From Bacteroidota bacterium (GTDB lineage: Bacteria; Bacteroidota; Bacteroidia; B-17B0; Aurantibacillaceae), in NCBI GenBank assembly GCA_018267825.1, contig JAFDXR010000029.1, positions 1 through 41,399 of the forward strand: DNA of 41,399 nt, in the 5' to 3' direction. The notes under the pieces are model-generated. The model was not told the origin of the DNA. It worked only from the letters and a program-made list of their open reading frames with translations, and ran no database searches. Positions 1 through 7,631 of the stretch are shown one piece after another. Numbering within the stretch: position 1 is the stretch's first letter; each line of letters opens with the position of its first letter. Position numbers and translations under genes: made by a program.

Positions 1-3
1 GCC

Positions 4-27
4 CTTGTTGGTGTTATCACCAACAAG
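4..27. repeat. perfect hairpin, core GGTGTTATCACC
   Basis: The arms at 4-13 and 18-27 are exactly complementary (CTTGTTGGTG and CACCAACAAG) around a TTAT loop. The 12-base core GGTGTTATCACC recurs in a second hairpin at 31625-31646, where the outer arm bases differ but still pair. It could be a terminator for an upstream gene outside the window or a member of a small repeat family. Confidence 0.7.
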
Positions 28-117
28 TAAAAACATGTATCCGGTCTTGATCTTTTTGCCTCTTTCTGTATCAACCTAGAAAGAAAGTACTTGGGTAAAC
101 CTGCAAATAAATGTCCG

Positions 118-291
118 ACTCCTACGGAGCCGTCTATAGCATTGTATTGGTTATTAATAATATTAAGCCCCTCCGGGGCTTTTCCATAGGTTCTGTAAAG
201 CCTGGTCCGCATAGCTGGGTCTCCGGCCCCGGAGGGGGCCAGATATGATTAAGTGTCATCTGTCATGCATAGTTCATTGCTCCGTAGGAGT
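118..291. repeat. nested inverted-repeat element
   Basis: The outer arms are ACTCCTACGGAGC at 118-130 and its exact reverse complement GCTCCGTAGGAGT at 279-291. Inside them, GCCCCTCCGGGGC at 167-179 is mirrored at 226-239 with one extra G. Each arm is also a small hairpin by itself. No reading frame is enclosed. It resembles a REP- or MITE-like intergenic element, but no target-site duplication or transposase was seen. Confidence 0.6.
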
Positions 292-396
292 AAAACATAA
301 ATACATACTGATTTGCCGGAAAACAGAAAATAATTATTCATAAACCGATAAATAACCGGAATTTTTCCCAGCCATAATTACATGACAGCTTCTTTA

Positions 397-1761
397 TCAG
401 ATCTGCAGGGTGCTGCCAAGAGCACTGAAGTCAATGCCATCAAAATTTCCGGAGCTCATCATCAGCAACACATGCTGCTTCCAGGCTTTATGTTTGAGGT
501 AGTTAACCAATGCTGCACTTTCGGTAAATACCTTTAAGTCGGGGCGGTTAAAATATTTCAGAACCTGTTCTTCTGTGATCGGTTTGAGTTTTTTATGAGC
601 GATGGTATGCGGATTAAAATAAACAATGGCTTCATCAGCTGCATTCATGGCGCCATTATATTCAGCCAGGAAAGTCTCGTTCAGACTGCTGAATGTGTGC
701 AGTTCCATACAGGCAACAAGGTAACGGTCCGGAAATTGTTGTTTCACAGAGGCTGTTGTAGCCTTGAGTTTGGAAGGTGAATGAGCAAAGTCTTTATAAA
801 AAGCAAAGTCCGTGGTCCTGGTCACAAGCTCCAGGCGTTTGGCAGCGCCTTTAAACGATTGAATAGCTTCATAAAACATGGCATCCGGAATCCCAAGCTG
901 GTTGCACACCAGGCGTGCACCTTCGAGGTTCATCAGGTTGTGGTTTCCAAAAACTTCCAGCGGAATTTTTGCTCCCTGCGGAAGCAGGTAGGTAATGCCA
1001 TTCTCGATAACATGCACCGGAACGGCATAAGCTATTTTATGGATATGATTGTGAAGGCCTGATCCTTTCGCAGCTTTTACAAGTTCCTGGTCTTCGCCGC
1101 AATATACAAGGCTTCCACCCGGTTCAATGAGGTCAATGAATGTTTCGAACTGCCTGACGTAAATATCAAAAGTCGGAAATACATTGATGTGATCCCAGGC
1201 TATGCCACTCAGCAGGGCGATATTCGGTTTATACAGATGAAATTTGGGGCGACGATCAATCGGCGACGCAAGGTATTCATCGCCCTCAATAATGGCAATA
1301 GGTGCGTCCTTGGTAAGTCTCACCATCGTATCGAAACCCTGCAACTGTGCCCCGACCATGAAGTCTGTATCTTTTTTATGATAATGCAGCACGTGCAGAA
1401 TCATAGCGGTGATGGTTGTTTTGCCGTGACTTCCGCCTATAACCACGCGGGTTTTGTCTTTGGTGGCTTCGTATATATACTCAGGGTACGAATATATTTT
1501 CAGGCCCAGTTCACGGGCGCGGATGAGCTCAGGATTGTCTTCGCGGGCATGCATGCCAAGGATAACAGCATCGATGTCAGCCGTTATTTTCTCAGGAAAC
1601 CAGCCAATGGCAGCTGGTAAAATTCCGGCACGGGCCAGGCGGCTTTTGGAAGGCTCGTTGATTTCATCGTCGCTTCCGCTCACATTGAATCCTTTTTCGT
1701 GAAGGGCCAGCGCCATATTGTGCATAGCACTACCCCCAATGGCAATTAAATGTACACGCAT
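397..1761 (-). CDS. mpl: Mpl-like UDP-N-acetylmuramate:peptide ligase (Mur ligase)
   Basis: This 454-residue protein is a Mur ligase of the MurC/Mpl branch. Mpl attaches recycled cell-wall tripeptide (L-Ala-gamma-D-Glu-meso-Dap) to UDP-MurNAc in the cytoplasm, using ATP. The start MRVHLIAIGGSAMHNMA fits the Rossmann-like UDP-binding domain, the ATP loop GGSHGKTT lies at residues 109-116, and EGDEY follows as in Mpl. The C-terminal domain carries KRLELV and a KDFAHSPSK motif where E. coli Mpl reads DDFAHHPTA. Length is typical of Mpl (about 450). A Dap-tripeptide substrate is inferred; MurC activity is less likely but not excluded. The gene lies downstream of the desaturase on the same strand but is separated from it by a terminator, so it should have its own promoter. 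Confidence 0.8.
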   Translation of the reverse strand: MRVHLIAIGGSAMHNMALALHEKGFNVSGSDDEINEPSKSRLARAGILPAAIGWFPEKITADIDAVILGMHAREDNPELIRARELGLKIYSYPEYIYEATKDKTRVVIGGSHGKTTITAMILHVLHYHKKDTDFMVGAQLQGFDTMVRLTKDAPIAIIEGDEYLASPIDRRPKFHLYKPNIALLSGIAWDHINVFPTFDIYVRQFETFIDLIEPGGSLVYCGEDQELVKAAKGSGLHNHIHKIAYAVPVHVIENGITYLLPQGAKIPLEVFGNHNLMNLEGARLVCNQLGIPDAMFYEAIQSFKGAAKRLELVTRTTDFAFYKDFAHSPSKLKATTASVKQQFPDRYLVACMELHTFSSLNETFLAEYNGAMNAADEAIVYFNPHTIAHKKLKPITEEQVLKYFNRPDLKVFTESAALVNYLKHKAWKQHVLLMMSSGNFDGIDFSALGSTLQI

Positions 1762-1800
1762 GGTGAATGTATTATTTCACGAAGTAACTCATAAAATAAA

Positions 1801-1829
1801 AAAATGCAGACCCATGGGGTCTGCATTTT
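1801..1829 (-). terminator. intrinsic terminator after the desaturase gene
   Basis: A 13-bp perfect stem (1801-1813 with 1817-1829) encloses a three-base loop. Read on the minus strand it is followed by a run of T. It sits 24 bp beyond the desaturase stop and before the mpl start, so it should end desaturase transcription. Confidence 0.8.
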
Positions 1830-1852
1830 ACAACAATACGATGTTTACAATA

Positions 1853-2947
1853 TTAAGCTGCCGCAGGGCCTTTGCCCAGTTGATACAGCATGCGGGCGTG
1901 TGATGCTACAGCGCCAACGAATGTTTTCTTACTGTAATATGGCAGATTGAATTCTTCTGCAGTCTGGCGGATGATCGGTGCTATTTTCTTATAGTGAACG
2001 TGGCAGATATTCGGGAACAGGTGATGTTCAACCTGGAAATTAAGCCCGCCAACGAACCATGAGAACAACCAGCTGCGCTGAGCGAAATTTGCTGTGGTGC
2101 GGAGTTGGTGAGCTGCCCAGTCGTCTTCCATATTTCCTGATTCACTTGGTAAAGGGAAATCTGTCATTTCAACCACGTGAGCCGGCTGAAAAATGAGTGC
2201 CAGGCTTAAACCGCATGTAAAATGCATGATGAGGTAGCCAATAACGATCTGCCACCAGTGCATATCTACGAAAATCAATGGCAGCACCAGAGTAAATACG
2301 AGGTAAAGCACTTTAAAGAAAGTCAGTTTAATGAGTTCTTTACGGTATGTGGTGTGATGACCGGCCAGCATACCCATGCTGTTATAACGTTTCAGCTGCG
2401 AAAAGTCTTTGGTAGTAGACCACATCAGGGTCATCATCCCATAGAAGAACCATGCATAAAGGAACTGAAAGCGGTGCATTTTTTTATACGGTGCATGCGG
2501 ACAGAAGCGTAGAAACCCTAATGGGGCGATATCTTCGTCGTGACCTTCGATGTTGGTAAAGGTATGGTGCAAGTTATTGTGCTGAAGCTGCCAGTTGAGC
2601 GGGCTTCCACCGATAACGTGCATACTGTGTGCCAGGAGATTATTTACCCAGGCATGTTTGGAGTAACTGCTGTGGCAGGCATCGTGCATAACGGAAAGAC
2701 CAATACCACTCATACCAATACCCATCAGAACACATAATCCGGCGAGGATCCAGTTATTATGAAAAACATTGGTAATTAAAAGGATGTAAGGGGTGAGATA
2801 AAGGGCAAACATGAATATGGTTTTGAAAACCATTGTAAAATTGCCGTAACGTGAAATGTTCCTTGTTTTGAAATATTCATCGACACGCTTTCGAACAGTA
2901 AGGTAAAACGAGCGGTCTTTGTTATTGAATCTAATGGTAGCGTTCAT
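1853..2947 (-). CDS. membrane fatty acid desaturase (acyl-lipid / front-end type)
   Basis: This 364-residue integral membrane di-iron enzyme inserts a double bond into acyl chains. The three histidine boxes are intact: HDACH at 88-92, HNNLHH at 123-128 and QVEHH at 305-309. Glutamine at the start of the third box is typical of delta-5/delta-6 'front-end' and related acyl-lipid desaturases. Hydrophobic stretches lie at about 40-85, 160-178 and 208-255. There is no fused cytochrome b5 domain, so electrons must come from a separate ferredoxin or cytochrome. Regioselectivity cannot be read from the sequence. The gene has its own -7 box 43 bp upstream and a terminator downstream, so it looks monocistronic. 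Confidence 0.88.
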   Translation of the reverse strand: MNATIRFNNKDRSFYLTVRKRVDEYFKTRNISRYGNFTMVFKTIFMFALYLTPYILLITNVFHNNWILAGLCVLMGIGMSGIGLSVMHDACHSSYSKHAWVNNLLAHSMHVIGGSPLNWQLQHNNLHHTFTNIEGHDEDIAPLGFLRFCPHAPYKKMHRFQFLYAWFFYGMMTLMWSTTKDFSQLKRYNSMGMLAGHHTTYRKELIKLTFFKVLYLVFTLVLPLIFVDMHWWQIVIGYLIMHFTCGLSLALIFQPAHVVEMTDFPLPSESGNMEDDWAAHQLRTTANFAQRSWLFSWFVGGLNFQVEHHLFPNICHVHYKKIAPIIRQTAEEFNLPYYSKKTFVGAVASHARMLYQLGKGPAAA

Positions 2948-2989
2948 TTGTGTGTGTTTATGTGTTTAAGCTTTTATTATTAAACGGGT

Positions 2990-2997
2990 CAAAGTTA
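2990..2997 (-). promoter_or_regulatory. -7 promoter box for the desaturase
   Basis: On the minus strand the sequence reads TAACTTTG, a full match to the Bacteroidota -7 consensus TAnnTTTG, 43 bp before the desaturase start. The -33 region is only a T-rich tract with no clear TTTG. Confidence 0.6.
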
Positions 2998-3161
2998 TTT
3001 AAAAAAATAAAAATAAAAAAATATCCGTAGGTTAATTATCTGAAAATGAAACTGTTATTAACATTTATTGTTTAATTACTCCCCCTGAAAAACCTTCTCA
3101 AAACCGTTGTTTTTGCCCTTAAAACCGGTCAAAAGCTTCATTGAAGGGTGGTTTCTCCGCA

Positions 3162-4325
3162 TTAGGCTAAATTCCGGCGACGCTGCTTTTCTTTGATAAT
3201 AAGACTCAGTTCGCGACCGGTTTGTCCTTTTACACTTGTATTTTCCCTGGCCCGGCGAATCAGGTATGGCAATACATCTTTAATAGGGCCATAGGGCACA
3301 TATTTGGCCACATTGTACCCGGCAATGGCCAGGTTATAGCTCAGGTGATCGCTCATGCCCAGCAGTTGCGAAAAATACACCCGTTTATCGGCCGGTGAAA
3401 TCTGTTTTTCGGCCATCATTTCCACGAGGCGCATACTGCTGTGTTCATTGTGTGTGCCGGCACAAAGGCCCATCATATCAATATGTTCTATACAGAACGA
3501 TACGGCGGCATTGTAATCTTTATCAGAATCTTCCTTGGTATCCTGTATAGGCGACGGGTAGTTTTGTTCTTTGGCACGCTCGCGCTCTTTTTCCATATAG
3601 GCGCCGCGTACCAGTTTGGCCCCAACATGGTAGCCCGCTTCTTTTCCGCGTTTTACAGTATCTTTCAGGTAGGCCAGGCGATCTTTGCGATACAGCTGAA
3701 AGGTATTGTATACGATGGCCTGTTCCTTATTGAAGTTTACCATGTTTGACTCGGCCAGATCGTCGATGGCCTGCTGAATCCAGCTTTCTTCGGCATCGAT
3801 AAAAATGGGTTTTCCTGCCTTGTGTGCTTCTGCACAGATTTTAGCCACACGGTCTTTCACGCGGGCATACTCCTTATCTTCTTCGTTTGTGAGAACATGA
3901 CCGGCACTTACTTTTTCGAGCAGTGCAAAACGGGCCAGGCCGGTTACTTTAAATACACAGAACGGAATATTGGCGTCGGTACGGGCTTTGTGAATGGTTT
4001 CGATGGTCTCGGTACAGCAGTGGTCAAAATCAGCCTCGTTTTCCTTCCCTTCGACGCTGTAATCGAGAATGGTGCCGATATGAAAACGCCCAAGCGCGGC
4101 AATGGTTTTGCTGCAGTCTTCAATATTCTCGCCTCCAACAAACTGTTTGAATATCGTGGCTTTGAATAAACCTTTAAACCCAAGTGATAATGCCAGTGGT
4201 GCTGTTGCAGAACCAAAGCTTACCAGGCCCGGATTCCCGATGAGTTTAAACAACCAATATGAACGGTTGAGCTCTTTATCGCTTTTCGCTTTGAAAGCAT
4301 TTTCAGTATTATCGAATGAAATCAT
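3162..4325 (-). CDS. proline dehydrogenase (FAD-dependent)
   Basis: This 387-residue single-domain proline dehydrogenase oxidises L-proline to delta-1-pyrroline-5-carboxylate with FAD, the first step of proline catabolism. The beta-alpha barrel signature is visible: KVTGLARF near 126-133, KLVRGAYMEKER at 237-248 and the substrate-binding YLIRRAREN at 354-362. It lacks the P5C dehydrogenase and DNA-binding parts of proteobacterial PutA, so a separate P5C dehydrogenase gene is expected elsewhere. It is divergent from the pabA/trpG gene and shares a 70-bp intergenic region with it. Its -7 box lies 33 bp upstream. Electrons probably enter the membrane quinone pool. Confidence 0.92.
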   Translation of the reverse strand: MISFDNTENAFKAKSDKELNRSYWLFKLIGNPGLVSFGSATAPLALSLGFKGLFKATIFKQFVGGENIEDCSKTIAALGRFHIGTILDYSVEGKENEADFDHCCTETIETIHKARTDANIPFCVFKVTGLARFALLEKVSAGHVLTNEEDKEYARVKDRVAKICAEAHKAGKPIFIDAEESWIQQAIDDLAESNMVNFNKEQAIVYNTFQLYRKDRLAYLKDTVKRGKEAGYHVGAKLVRGAYMEKERERAKEQNYPSPIQDTKEDSDKDYNAAVSFCIEHIDMMGLCAGTHNEHSSMRLVEMMAEKQISPADKRVYFSQLLGMSDHLSYNLAIAGYNVAKYVPYGPIKDVLPYLIRRARENTSVKGQTGRELSLIIKEKQRRRNLA

Positions 4326-4357
4326 ATATAAAGGCCTGATTCTGGTTTAAAACACTG

Positions 4358-4365
4358 CAAATATA
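4358..4365 (-). promoter_or_regulatory. -7 promoter box for proline dehydrogenase
   Basis: The minus strand reads TATATTTG followed by C, an exact match to TAnnTTTG, 33 bp before the start codon. A T-rich stretch (complement of 4383-4388) sits where the -33 element is expected. It lies back to back with the promoter of the divergent gene. Confidence 0.65.
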
Positions 4366-4366
4366 A

Positions 4367-4398
4367 TTGTAATAAACCCCAACAAAAAACTAATTTTG
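4367..4398 (+). promoter_or_regulatory. promoter of the pabA/trpG gene
   Basis: TTG at 4367-4369 and TAATTTTG at 4391-4398 match the Bacteroidota -33 and -7 elements with a 21-bp spacer. Transcription should begin about 5-7 bp after the -7 box, right at the TTG codon at 4405. The promoter therefore implies little or no leader. Confidence 0.65.
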
Positions 4399-4404
4399 CT
4401 CAGT

Positions 4405-4971
4405 TTGCGAGTCCTCATTTTAGATAACTACGACAGTTTTACCCACAACCTGGTTCACCTGATTGAAAAGGTTTGTGATGATGCGGTGGATGTATACCCC
4501 AATGATGGTATTTCACTGGAGGCTGTATCGGCATATGATAAGATACTGCTTTCGCCGGGGCCCGGGCTTCCTTCAGAGGCAGGTATCCTGCCTGAACTTA
4601 TAAACATATATGCTCCACACAAAAGCATCCTGGGCGTTTGCCTTGGATTGCAGGCCATTGGCGAGGCTTTTGGCGGACGCCTGAAAAATCTTGACCGGGT
4701 GTATCACGGGCTGAAAACACCGATCCGTATTACACAGAAGGATGTACTATTCCGGAATTGCCCGGAAGCATTTGCTGTGGGCCGCTACCACTCATGGGTT
4801 GTTGACCAGAAAGCACTTCCGGCCACGCTCGAAATAACCTCTGTAGATGAGAAAGATCATATTATGTCATTAAGACACCGGCACTTTGATGTAAGGGGGG
4901 TGCAGTTTCATCCGGAGTCAGTATTATCGGAATACGGCGAGGTGATTATCCGGAACTGGCTTGAATCCTGA
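4405..4971 (+). CDS. pabA/trpG: anthranilate / aminodeoxychorismate synthase glutamine amidotransferase subunit
   Basis: This class I glutamine amidotransferase releases ammonia from glutamine for a chorismate-using partner (PabB or TrpE). Counted from the TTG at 4405 it has 188 residues. It begins MRVLILDNYDSFTHN, as family members do. The oxyanion-strand motif LLSPGPGLPSEAG, the nucleophile Cys79 in GVCLGLQAIGEAFGG, and the His169/Glu171 pair in VQFHPESVLSE are all present. No ATG is available; an earlier TTG at 4396 overlaps the -7 box and is less likely. No partner subunit is in the window, so whether it serves tryptophan, folate or both is undecided. It precedes the shikimate genes aroB and aroA by about 110 bp, which fits a chorismate-related group. 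Confidence 0.88.
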   Translation: MRVLILDNYDSFTHNLVHLIEKVCDDAVDVYPNDGISLEAVSAYDKILLSPGPGLPSEAGILPELINIYAPHKSILGVCLGLQAIGEAFGGRLKNLDRVYHGLKTPIRITQKDVLFRNCPEAFAVGRYHSWVVDQKALPATLEITSVDEKDHIMSLRHRHFDVRGVQFHPESVLSEYGEVIIRNWLES

Positions 4972-5059
4972 GGCTACATGAAAAATTCACTCCTGTTATT
5001 CACTTTTACGGATGTTCCGTCTGCGTCGCCGCAAACAGATTAAGTTGCCATGCATTTTG

Positions 5060-5067
5060 TACCTTTA
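5060..5067 (+). promoter_or_regulatory. possible -7 box for aroB
   Basis: TACCTTTA matches TAnnTTTA 13 bp before the aroB start. No -33 element is obvious at the right distance, so this is a weak call. Confidence 0.35.
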
Positions 5068-5080
5068 AGCACTTCAGACT

Positions 5081-6154
5081 ATGTTCAAAAAACTTTCAAT
5101 CGAAAATTCATCCGTGGTTACAGGCAAGGGTTCTTTGTCGGAGCTCGCACGTTTCCTGGAGAAAAAGAAATATACAAAACATTTTATCCTCTGTGATGAG
5201 AATACATCAGAACATTGTCTTTCGAAACTGATTACCTGTTCCGAATTACTGCACGATGCCCATATTATTGAAACAGAAAGCGGTGAGTCTGCCAAGGTGA
5301 TGGAAACCTGCGAACAACTGTGGCTTACACTGCAGGAGCATCATGCCGATAAAAACTCTGTAATGATTAATCTCGGTGGTGGCGTTATTACCGACATGGG
5401 GGGCTTTGTAGCGGCTCTGTATAAAAGAGGGATTCCCTGCATCAATGTCCCTACTACCCTGCTCGCCATGGTAGATGCCAGTGTGGGCGGCAAAAACGGC
5501 ATTGATTTTAACGGCGTCAAAAACCTTATCGGTACGATTATTCAGCCTGAGCTGGTGATCATTGATCCGGTTTTCCTGGGGAGCTTGTCGCCACGTCAGA
5601 TCAAAAACGGCATGGCTGAAATTCTCAAAATTGCAGCGGTGGCCGATGCCGGCTTTTTCAAAAAAATAAAACCTTTTAAAACACCGGCACAATTTATACA
5701 TGAGGATATTATCTTTCAGTCTGTTAAACTGAAACATGCCATTGTAAAAAAAGATCCGCATGAAAAACATCTGCGCAAATGCCTGAACTATGGCCACAGC
5801 ATTGGTCATGCCCTGGAGAGTGCCTGTTTACTAAGCGGTATGGATGTATTGCACGGCGAAGCTGTGGCTGCGGGTATGCTCATTGAAACCTACATTGCCT
5901 GGAAAAGCAAGGCAACATCGAAAAGCACACTAAACCAGGTGATTCAGCTCGTACACAGGCATTTTGAAAAAATAAACATAACACCGGCCATGGAAGAACA
6001 GATTCTTGATTTTATAAAACACGACAAGAAAAATATTCAGCAGGCTGTTGTGATGGCTGTTGTTACCGACATCGGCAAATTCGATCTTCTGAAACAGGTC
6101 AGGTCTGAAATTATCCGCGAAGGCATTCACTTCTATTCATCACAGGCGCGTTGA
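5081..6154 (+). CDS. aroB: 3-dehydroquinate synthase
   Basis: AroB converts DAHP to 3-dehydroquinate, the second shikimate-pathway step, using NAD and a divalent metal. The 357-residue protein shows NLGGGVITDMGGFVA at 97-111, TTLLAMVDASVGGKNGID at 125-142 and NYGHSIGHALES at 236-247. The expected metal ligands are Glu180, His239 and His258 (LHGEAV). Length is normal. The stop codon overlaps the TTG start of aroA by four bases (TTGA at 6151-6154), so the two genes are translationally coupled steps of the same pathway. Confidence 0.96.
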   Translation: MFKKLSIENSSVVTGKGSLSELARFLEKKKYTKHFILCDENTSEHCLSKLITCSELLHDAHIIETESGESAKVMETCEQLWLTLQEHHADKNSVMINLGGGVITDMGGFVAALYKRGIPCINVPTTLLAMVDASVGGKNGIDFNGVKNLIGTIIQPELVIIDPVFLGSLSPRQIKNGMAEILKIAAVADAGFFKKIKPFKTPAQFIHEDIIFQSVKLKHAIVKKDPHEKHLRKCLNYGHSIGHALESACLLSGMDVLHGEAVAAGMLIETYIAWKSKATSKSTLNQVIQLVHRHFEKINITPAMEEQILDFIKHDKKNIQQAVVMAVVTDIGKFDLLKQVRSEIIREGIHFYSSQAR

Positions 6155-7395
6155 GAATCCATTTACATAGCCATAGCTCCGGACTGACCGGCCACATCAG
6201 CCTTTCCGGCTCCAAGAGTATCAGCAACCGCTTATTGATACTGAATGCCGTTTTGAAACAAAACGTTGTTCTCAAAAACCTCTCAGATTCAGAAGATACA
6301 AAGCTCCTGACACAGGCGTTGCAAAAAATTTCCGCGGGGAACAGTCCGATAATTGATGTAAACCATGCCGGTACCGACTTTCGTTTTCTGACAGCGTTAT
6401 TAGCAGCAACACCCGGAAAAACCACTCTGACCGGCTCTGAGCGGATGAAACAACGGCCCGTTGGCGAACTGGTAAATGCCTTACGAACACTGGGTGCCGA
6501 TATTCAGTATAAAGAAAAAGAAGGATTTCCACCTTTGTATATCAGCGGCAAATTACTGAAGGGTGGTGAAGTCAGGATTCGCGGCGACATCAGCAGCCAG
6601 TTTATCTCGGCCCTGCTCCTGATCGCTCCAACATTCGAAAACGCTTTGAAAATCAGGATAGAAGGTGATATTGTTTCCAGGCCCTATATCGACATGACTG
6701 TTGCTATACTTAAATCGTATGGCATCCTGGTGAACACACAACCCCGGGAGATTTCTGTTCAGCCCATAACCGCAGATATTGCCACACCAACCGAATATGC
6801 GGTTGAGTCGGACTGGTCTTCGGCTTCATACTGGTACAGCCTGGCGGCACTTTCGGACACCGTAGATTTAACACTGGATTATTTTCATGGAAAAAGTCTG
6901 CAGGCAGATGCTGTTTTACCTGAGATTTATAAATCGTTTGGCATTGATACAACCTATACCCCAACGGGGATCCGATTAATGAAAGCCGGAAATCCTGTAA
7001 AAACATTTCACTTTGATTTCAGAGCATGTCCTGATATAGCCCAGACAGTGGCTGTTACATGTCTGGGGCTTGGTATATCAGCCTCTTTCAGTGGGCTTGA
7101 AACTTTAAAAATAAAAGAAACTGACAGGATTGTGGCCCTCAAACATGAACTGGAGAAGTTCGGTGCCATTGTTTCCATTACTGATAACTCACTTCAATTG
7201 ACACCACCGGAAAATGGTTTAAATATGAATCTGCAGACTATCGCCACTTACCATGATCACCGCATGGCCATGAGTTTTGCGCCATTATGCATGAAAACAA
7301 AACACCTGTGCATAGACGATATGAATGTTGTGGATAAATCATACCCGCACTTTTGGAAAGACCTTGCACAAACCAATATGATAATCATTTCATGA
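6151..7395 (+). CDS. aroA: 3-phosphoshikimate 1-carboxyvinyltransferase (EPSP synthase)
   Basis: AroA condenses shikimate 3-phosphate with phosphoenolpyruvate, the sixth shikimate step. The 414-residue protein starts at TTG in a TTGA overlap with aroB; no ATG is available near the family N-terminus. SGSKSISNRLLIL at 19-31 carries the phosphate-binding lysine. HAGTDFRFLTALLA at 72-85 corresponds to the NAGT motif. Asp295 in ACPDIAQT, IKETDRI at 321-327 and YHDHRMAMSFA at 367-377 complete the active site. It is slightly shorter than the proteobacterial enzyme (about 427), as seen in Bacteroidota. It overlaps the next small gene by ATGA. Confidence 0.95.
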   Translation: MRIHLHSHSSGLTGHISLSGSKSISNRLLILNAVLKQNVVLKNLSDSEDTKLLTQALQKISAGNSPIIDVNHAGTDFRFLTALLAATPGKTTLTGSERMKQRPVGELVNALRTLGADIQYKEKEGFPPLYISGKLLKGGEVRIRGDISSQFISALLLIAPTFENALKIRIEGDIVSRPYIDMTVAILKSYGILVNTQPREISVQPITADIATPTEYAVESDWSSASYWYSLAALSDTVDLTLDYFHGKSLQADAVLPEIYKSFGIDTTYTPTGIRLMKAGNPVKTFHFDFRACPDIAQTVAVTCLGLGISASFSGLETLKIKETDRIVALKHELEKFGAIVSITDNSLQLTPPENGLNMNLQTIATYHDHRMAMSFAPLCMKTKHLCIDDMNVVDKSYPHFWKDLAQTNMIIIS

Positions 7396-7631
7396 GTTAC
7401 ACAGACATTATCAGTACAACAGGGGTTTCCTTAATCCTGCTTGCTTTTTTACTCAGCACATTTAAACGTATCAGATCCGATTCAAAATTTTATTTTGCCC
7501 TGAATATGATTGGCGGTGCTTTTGCCTGTTACGGGAGTTACCTCCTTGGGTCGCTTCCTTTTATTATCCTGGAAGGTGTATGGACTTTAGTGGCATTTAT
7601 CGGGTTGATCAAAACATTTGGAAAATCATAG
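7392..7631 (+). CDS. small membrane protein, CBU_0592-like
   Basis: This 79-residue protein starts at ATG 7392, overlapping the aroA stop by four bases (ATGA). An in-frame ATG at 7353 lies inside aroA and would give an N-terminus that does not look like the family. The protein has three hydrophobic stretches at about 6-22, 33-52 and 55-72, with a short charged segment (FKRIRSDSK) between the first two. It resembles the CBU_0592-like family of small transmembrane proteins, whose function is unknown. It is co-transcribed with aroB-aroA. Its 3' end overlaps that of the convergent MATE gene by 6 bp. Confidence 0.7.
   Translation: MSYTDIISTTGVSLILLAFLLSTFKRIRSDSKFYFALNMIGGAFACYGSYLLGSLPFIILEGVWTLVAFIGLIKTFGKS

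Larger units (their letters stand above)
1..396. other. gene-free region with hairpins and nested inverted repeats
   Basis: I see no coding region here. It holds a perfect 10-bp hairpin at 4-27 and a GC-rich hairpin at 166-180 followed by four T. A second GC-rich hairpin lies at 225-240. A 13-bp element at 118-130 reappears as its exact reverse complement at 279-291. The arrangement looks like an intergenic repeat element. The 4-27 hairpin could also be the terminator of a gene lying before the window. Confidence 0.7.

Noticed and set aside
5246..5809. A 187-residue minus-strand frame inside aroB
   Set aside because: It is antisense to a confident gene and shows no domain pattern.
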